A stretch of DNA of 62,000 nucleotides from Gnetum montanum (taxonomy: Eukaryota > Streptophyta > Gnetopsida > Gnetales > Gnetaceae): the NCBI GenBank assembly GCA_015680685.1, contig MNCI01018178.1, positions 70,523 to 132,522 on the forward strand. The letters run 5' to 3'. Position numbers and translations under genes: made by a program. Positions 56,501 through 62,000 of this stretch are shown here, one piece after another. Position 1 is the first letter of the stretch. Every line of letters starts with the position of its first letter. The notes below the pieces were generated by a model, which saw only the letters and a program-made list of their open reading frames with translations, had not been told where the DNA came from and did not search any database.

Positions 56501-57419
56501 TGAGGGCACGCCTGGACAAGATTAATGCACACTAGCGACTTTAGTAAAGAAAAAACATTTCCAGTAGTAGTCAATCCGTAGATTGAAAAATTTCAAGTGA
56601 TCCGGAGGCATATGCTCTTGTTGTGCATTATCAGTCATTGTAAATTTCTCACATTTTTGAGTTGGTCAAGCTCTTACGCTACAGATTGTACATGGGCGTA
56701 AGCTAGCTTATGCAAGCTAAAATAGATTGTAAGATACAATGTATCCAGTCTAGAATGTAGTCTACCTACGGATCTCTAGTTCATGCACAACTATGCATCA
56801 AACACCTGTCACATGATCCGTTTTTCTCTTATCTCATAGCCATTGACCTCATTCACGAATCCTACTCCTGAGCCTAACAAAATGTATAAATACCTTGTTC
56901 ATTGACATAAATAGGGTTGGCAATTTTGAAGAAAGAAAACTAGCAATCCTGAGCCTAGACGCACGTGATTCCCAACGCCTGTAAACACCTCACATCGGAG
57001 CTTAACGTTCAACTTGCAACACAACTACGTTTTGATCGGTGCACATCTTGTTAATTAATACAACATTGTTTATTTTTTTGCCTTTCGTTGAGCTGTTCTA
57101 GTTCATTGTTTGCATTATTCCATTTCATTGCATGTTTCCGCATACATTCTGTTTACATTTACATGCTATATTACACGTTTACGTTTTGTTACATTACGTT
57201 CTCTATTTTTACATTTCATGGCAATAACCCTAGTGCAGGCCATAGTGTATGCTTGGGGAAGTCCTTGGTTGATTTGCATGTAGACCATCCAAGGCACTCT
57301 GCCTTCGTTTTTCTAGCTTGTCCTCACGCGAAGGTAGGGTCATTTGTATCTCTCCGGAGATCTTTTGGCATTCATTTTTCCTCCAGCCTTATGCCGAAAA
57401 TTTCAAACAGTATAGAAAT

Positions 57420-57437
57420 TGGCGCTAGAAAGAGTGC
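57420..57437 (+). other. Primer-binding-site-like sequence (E6)
   Basis: TGGCGCTAGAAAGAGTGC begins with TGGCGC, as primer-binding sites of many plant gypsy elements do. I cannot name the tRNA. Confidence 0.45.
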
Positions 57438-58038
57438 TGATCTTGTTTTCCATCCTAATAAAACGTTGATTTCATTACCTCTCATGCTTAGTGGAGATTA
57501 GGTGTAGAATGCAAGCTTAGCTTGCTTAAACCATACCAATCTGTTCACGATTAAATTAAATCCTTGCAAAATTTTTACATTGCTGCCAATGCGGTAAGTT
57601 CTGTAACTGCTGGTGAAAATATTAAGTGCAGCATGCACACACGGTGAAAACCCAACACATCGTACACATGCTGCAAAACACCAATGCTACGAAAATCCAA
57701 AATAGCATATGCTACAAAACGCAATGCAGCGTATACACACTACTCCACACGTCTAGCGTACACACGCTGTGCATGCACAACACTCACACACGCTGCGCCA
57801 CGTTGCTCTTACGCTGCACGTATGCTGCACTTGTATACACTATGTACAAGCTAGCGGATGCATGCTCACGCTAACGTTCACACCCAGCTTGCTCAAGCTC
57901 AGCTTGCATACACCCAGCTTGCTCAAGCTCAGCTTGCATACGCCTAGCTTACTCAAGCTCAGCTTGCATACATCGCTTACACACATTTAGCTAGTCAAGG
58001 CAGTTACACATAGAGAACCTTCTCAGATCAAAGCAGCA
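57438..58038 (+). other. Untranslated leader of E6 with CACACGCTGC-rich text
   Basis: No coding region supported. 57620-57870 is rich in ACACACGCTG / ACACATGCTGC words; 57880-57969 is a 30-bp repeat. Open frames here are by-products of the repeats. Confidence 0.6.
57880..57969 (+). repeat. Tandem repeat, 30 bp x 3
   Basis: Units at 57880, 57910 and 57940; the first two identical, the third with three differences. Each contains AGCTTGCTCAAGCTCAGCTT, itself partly palindromic. Confidence 0.92.
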
Positions 58039-60134
58039 TTGCCCGTTTCTAACCTTAATGCCAAAATCTCAAATCCTGTGATTGAAACTAAACCCATAGT
58101 CGCCGTTGGAGAGATGAACCCTCAAGGGCCAACTCACCGGTCACTTAGGTTACAAGGCGAAGACCCCACTTATACAATTCTCACCCCAGAACAATACAAC
58201 TTCATCTACGTAGAGATCCAAGCTAATCTACCCATTGATCGCACAGAAATGGAACCAAAACGACATTATGAACTTATCTATAAGGGAGGTCATAACTTTA
58301 CCCCTTCATCATATGATGTGATTCCCCTCTTTAAATCCCATCACAAACTCATATCCCAGCTCCTCATGGTAAGGAATCAAACCTTACGGCAACCCACCGT
58401 AGAGCCTTAAAATGGAGACGAAGAAGATGATTTCGTGGCTCAATCCAAACATGGGGATTGATACTATACTCTCAGTCCTCATACTTATGTAAACCCATTA
58501 TTCCACCCTTTCATGGGAGAGACTATGCCTCTTCATGCAGTCACAAGCACTCAAGCACCTATTCATCAATAGGAAGCACCCACCCCCATTCCTATTTTCC
58601 CTATGACCAACACCCAATTCAATATGCCCATCCCTATTATTCTTCCAGTTACCACTTTACCCTCCCTCTCACAAGGATAATCCCAACAAATCCCCTCTCA
58701 AGCTAACATGGGAGTGACCTTCCTACCCCAAATAATTAGGATGCCATCCATAATAGCTACTTCTACATCCACCCATTACATACCACAAATGCAAATCCAA
58801 GGAACACCCTTCACTACTTCAACTCAATAGGTTCAGGGTGTTTCCTCACAACTTATAACCAGGTAGTGGCATGCACCTATCATTCAACAAAATCAACATA
58901 CTCACTACAACATACCACCCGTTGCAATCCCATCTATGAATCTCCCCCAAACACAACCATCAACAACACTGCAGTCATATTTCCCACAAATCACACAACA
59001 ATCTAACTATCACCACGCACAATCTAACCTACCAGCCGGTCCACCTAGTGCTCAAGAATTGGCAGATGCTAGAAAGATGATGTAAGCATTAACCAATGAA
59101 GTAAAGTGCCTTAAGATCGCAAAAAATGAGGAAGTCAAGGTGTTGGACTTCTATCAAGATGATTCGATTAGCTCTTCAGTGCCACCATTGACTTTACCAA
59201 AAGGAATTTCACTGCCGCAACTAGCCAAGTATAATAGAGAAGGAGATCCAAATGCCCACCTAGTGACATTCTGATTAGAGTGTCTCTTACTTCAAGCATG
59301 GCCTCATGCAATCCTGCGTGTGTTTGCCATGTCCTTAACGGGGAAAGCCTTAGACTAGTACCGAGCCCTACCGCATAACTCCATATCCTCTTTAGAAGAT
59401 TTGTTACATTAATTCGTTACCCATTTTAAGTATAACATGAAGCCTAAAGCCACGCTAGATAGTCTAATCCAAAGACAAGTCATGACCTAGCTTACCTAAC
59501 TTTCAAAAGCCAACATATGAAGAAAGATAAAGACAAATATAAAACAACAGTCGCAGCAGTGGCAGAGACATTTCGACCCAATCATGCAAGGCAAAAAGGG
59601 AAACAACCTGCCATCCCCACTAGTCATGAAAGAAATGCTCCTACACCTATGCCTGAACCCTCCTATGCCCAAACTGCTAATACGAGTCATACTCATACCT
59701 TTGAACAAAAAGACCCTACCCAATACACACCCTTACCCATGAAGCCTTCACAACTACTGGACCAACTTCTAAAGGCTGGGTTGATTCAACATAAAAAAAT
59801 GTCTCCTGCAGCATCTCAAAGACATGACTGATACTGTGAGTTGGTTAAAAACCCAACGTTGGCAACAGCTAATGAACCCCTTGTTCCAAGAGGTTTTAGG
59901 TTAGATAGATTCTATGAGTATCACCAACGATGTGGGTATGGAACCGACTACTGCTTCACCCTAAAACAAGACATACAATGTATGATTGACAGAGGTGAGA
60001 CAGTCTTTGATGAAGCCAATCCAGTAAGACCTCAAAATCAGTCTATGGGGATCTACAAAGACCCTCTTAACACCAAAGAGTCGCCCTATGTGATTAACAC
60101 CATCCATGTCAGCAATGAACAAGACATCCCATGA
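58039..60134 (+). pseudogene. gag: gag (E6, Tat type)
   Basis: N-terminal part 58039-58410 (LRLQGEDPTYTILTPEQYNF) and a Pro/Gln/Ser/Thr-rich stretch to about 59040. Core about 59130-59500: LPQLAKYNREGDPNAHLVTF, AMSLTGKALD (the W of the usual WY is a stop), SISSLEDLLH, FKYNMKPKATLDSLIQRQV; this matches the Tat/Ogre gag core. C-terminal region: YTPLPMKPSQLLDQLLKAGL (59725-59784), then RFYEYHQRCGYGTDYCFTLK and IQCMIDRGETVF (59910-60005), the zinc-binding segment typical of Tat gag. Several stops and frameshifts. Confidence 0.75.
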
Positions 60135-60697
60135 AGGCCTTTTGTGATTTGTGTGCTTGTTGAAACCGTGTCTACACTAACACCTCCACAAGCTCCTTTT
60201 GCCACACATACACCTCCTACGTCGCGAAAATCATTTTTCATCTGAGTACACCCTACATTCGCAACAACAACCATCGCAAACCCAACTTGTTCCATTTGTG
60301 GTCCAGGTGTCGCGACACTCCGATGTGCAACCCCCAACGGTTTCCCCGTGATCCTCGCGAGAACGCCTCGTCGACAGATTGACTAGGGAATGTTTGGCAA
60401 AAGAACACCATGGTCATGAAACCCACACCGCTGAATGTTGTTCCTATGGTTCTAGTTACTGATCAGCCTAGCACGAGTCGTCAAGACAAGAACTCGAGAG
60501 TATCCAGTGTCCCAAACCTAACAGCTATAGTTAATAATGCAAAAACTCTTTTGCAAGAGATAAAAATGTTGGGTCAAATGGATCAAGTCTCAATAGATAA
60601 AAACATTCCAAATAGCAAAGACTTGGCCAGTGCCCTAATCCAGGTTACATAGGCCTTAAAACAAAAGAACACCTCTCTAAGCCTATATGACCTGGTA
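60135..60697 (+). other. Gag-protease spacer of E6
   Basis: One open piece 60410-60652 (SVPNLTAIVNNAKTLLQEIK) without recognised domain; the part 60135-60409 is frame-broken. Probably linker between Gag and protease. Confidence 0.5.
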
Positions 60698-61540
60698 ATG
60701 ACCTCCCTGGTACATTGGGAAGCTCTAGTGCGTATGTTAACTTCAATCCCTGTTAGTGAAGACCTGCCTGCAAATGAACCATCTATTTATGCTGTATTGT
60801 CTCCACATCAAGAACCGAGGTCCACATCTCTAGGATTTCATGCCAATGATATTAAACAAGATGAAAAAATGGGAGAGGTCACTACCGCCCCTATGTTTAT
60901 AATGATACAAATTGACCAATTTAAGATACATAGGGTGCATGTTGATGATAGAGTGACAAAAAATGTAATACCTTTTCCTGTCATTGAACGACTAGGCCTC
61001 ACGGAACAAATATAGCTAATGATGAAATCATTCTTGAAATCTTTTAGTGGTTCCCATGTCGTGGTAAAAGGCATGACTACCTTGGATTTCATACAGGGGA
61101 CCAGTTCCCCACATCGGCCGAATTCGTAGTCGTGGATGAGATGCTGAGGTTTAATCTAATTTTGGGATGGCCTTGGTTAGCTTAACTAAAAGATGTATCC
61201 TCACCGATCCATCAAGAAATTCACCTACCTTATGAGGGTGGTGAAATTGTCATACACGGGGATGCGATAGCACCACTTACTTCTTCACACGTAGGAACGA
61301 ACCAAGGGTTAGAGTTTGAACTTTCTGAACCTAAGAAAGACACCACTACTGAAACCCTAGACATTGGTCTATCTCCAACCCACGACTTTCTTAAAATAGA
61401 AGAAGCATCGGAAGATGTAGACATAGGAGCCATTCTCGTAGATGTCTCTTGGTCAGAACTAACCTTTGACGTATCTAGCGAGGGAGATGGCGAGTACAAG
61501 ATCATGCCTACAGATCCCACCCTCCATAAAAAATTATGAA
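60698..61540 (+). pseudogene. pol (PR): Protease-like region (E6, Tat type)
   Basis: MFIMIQIDQFKIHRVHVDD (60893-60949) corresponds to the strand leading to the active site, but the expected D-[NST]-G is DDR. Then VIPFPVIERLGL, FSGSHVVVKGMTTLDF, FNLILGWPWLA (GRPW-like) and EIHLPYEGGEIVIHGD, in the order found in Tat/Ogre proteases. An acidic tail follows to the stop at about 61538. Stops and frame changes between segments. Confidence 0.65.
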
Positions 61541-62000
61541 GATTAAAGAAGCAGATTAGAAACTAAGACACACTACCAAGCATCCAAAAAGAGATTAAAC
61601 TACCAAACGTCCACAATGATGGTAAACTAGGCATGGTTAGAAATGACCGATTCTTTTAAATTCACCGAAATAACTATAGTCTCCTCCTTTTATTTGACAA
61701 CGATGAAATAGTCCATCATGACTTTAAACTGATACACGTGACCCAAAATGGCCTTAAACTAGAGCACAATACATTATCAGTTTACCAAAACTTCGTTACA
61801 TCATTATCATTTAGATTTTGCAAATTACAATTGCCGTTTATTTTATATTTACCAGACATGATTCCGGTTTACATTTATGTTCACAAATAAACTTAAAAAA
61901 GCAAAATAAAATATATAAATATATGTAATACGGAGTGTTAACATGGCAATAGGATGATGACATATTACACCATGATCATGTTACATCTGTCCTTACACAT
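61541..62000. other. AT-rich end of window, nothing recognised
   Basis: No domain or repeat recognised. Some Ogre elements have an intron between protease and RT, so this could be such a segment or the edge of a deletion; the window ends before this can be decided. Confidence 0.4.

Larger units (their letters stand above)
55482..57409 (+). repeat. 5' LTR of E6 (boundaries tentative)
   Basis: Begins TGAAACACCACAAAA where E3 homology stops; preceding CTCAT would be the target duplication. TATA box ATGTATAAATACC at 56883-56895. The end is placed at CA in TTTCAAACA because a tRNA-complement-like TGGCGCTAGAAAGAG follows ten bases on. The right end is the less certain one. Confidence 0.6.
55482..62000 (+). 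mobile_element. E6: Tat/Ogre-like gypsy element, 5' half
   Basis: Plus-strand element inserted in the E3 gag. 5' LTR about 55482-57409 with TATA box; primer-binding-like sequence 57420-57437; long leader; gag with Tat-type core and C-terminal zinc region; protease-like segment to about 61540. RT, RNase H, integrase and the 3' LTR would lie beyond the window or be absent. The large LTR with internal tandem repeats and the gag/protease sequence types fit the Tat branch. All frames are broken by stops. Confidence 0.75.

Noticed and set aside
57769-57990. Repeat-containing 73-codon frame with three TPSLLKLSLH units
   Set aside because: It is the translation of the 30-bp tandem repeat in the E6 leader; no homology and no coding context.

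Overview
The window looks like nuclear DNA of a seed plant, probably an angiosperm with a large, repeat-rich genome; nothing here fixes the species. I found no convincing host gene. About 58 of the 62 kb is nested LTR retrotransposon sequence in which CpG sites have decayed heavily to TpG/CpA. Five elements share TGATGA...TCATCA LTR ends, a primer-binding site fitting tRNA-Asp, Athila-type gag/RT/RNase H motifs, and an extra ORF downstream of pol where Athila elements carry an env-like gene. I label the copies E0-E5; E6 is a different, Tat/Ogre-like element. The labels are mine.

Layout: 1-312 LTR fragment; 313-6221 plus 15390-15691 E0 (+ strand, truncated gag, ORF2, 3' LTR); 6222-15389 E1 (- strand, complete, inserted in the LTR of E0); 15692-15959 a second broken 3' end with a palindromic LTR stub; 15960-19846 non-coding DNA with tandem and degenerate repeats; 19847-32910 E2 (- strand, complete 13 kb gag-pol element, CCAAT target duplication); 33014-55481 E3 (- strand, gag-pol element split by an insertion); 38667-51540 E4 and E5, two different elements joined end to end inside the E3 integrase and sharing one CTATT target duplication; 55482-62000 E6 (+ strand, 5' half), inserted in the E3 gag.

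Two families interlock. Family I (E2, E3, and the deleted E4) carries gag, protease, RT, RNase H, integrase and ORF2. Family II (E0, E1, E5) carries gag and ORF2 but no pol; its gag stop abuts the same U-rich tract that follows integrase in family I. It presumably depended on family I enzymes. ORF2 encodes a protein of about 900-950 residues: a basic MAPK start, a domain resembling the 'putative plant transposon protein' family, and a very long coiled coil with no visible membrane segment.

The most interesting signal is the regulatory block ahead of ORF2. In E1, E2 and E3 the order is: short palindromic repeats of the same vocabulary as that element's own LTR U3; usually a TATA box; about 170-180 bp further a second copy of the polypurine-tract core (AGTCATGGGG); then a CTAAT branch-like sequence and AG directly against the ORF2 ATG. 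This suggests that ORF2 has its own promoter and/or a spliced mRNA, in elements that also keep an internal plus-strand priming-like site. All coding regions in the window carry stops or frameshifts, so these are relics of that system.
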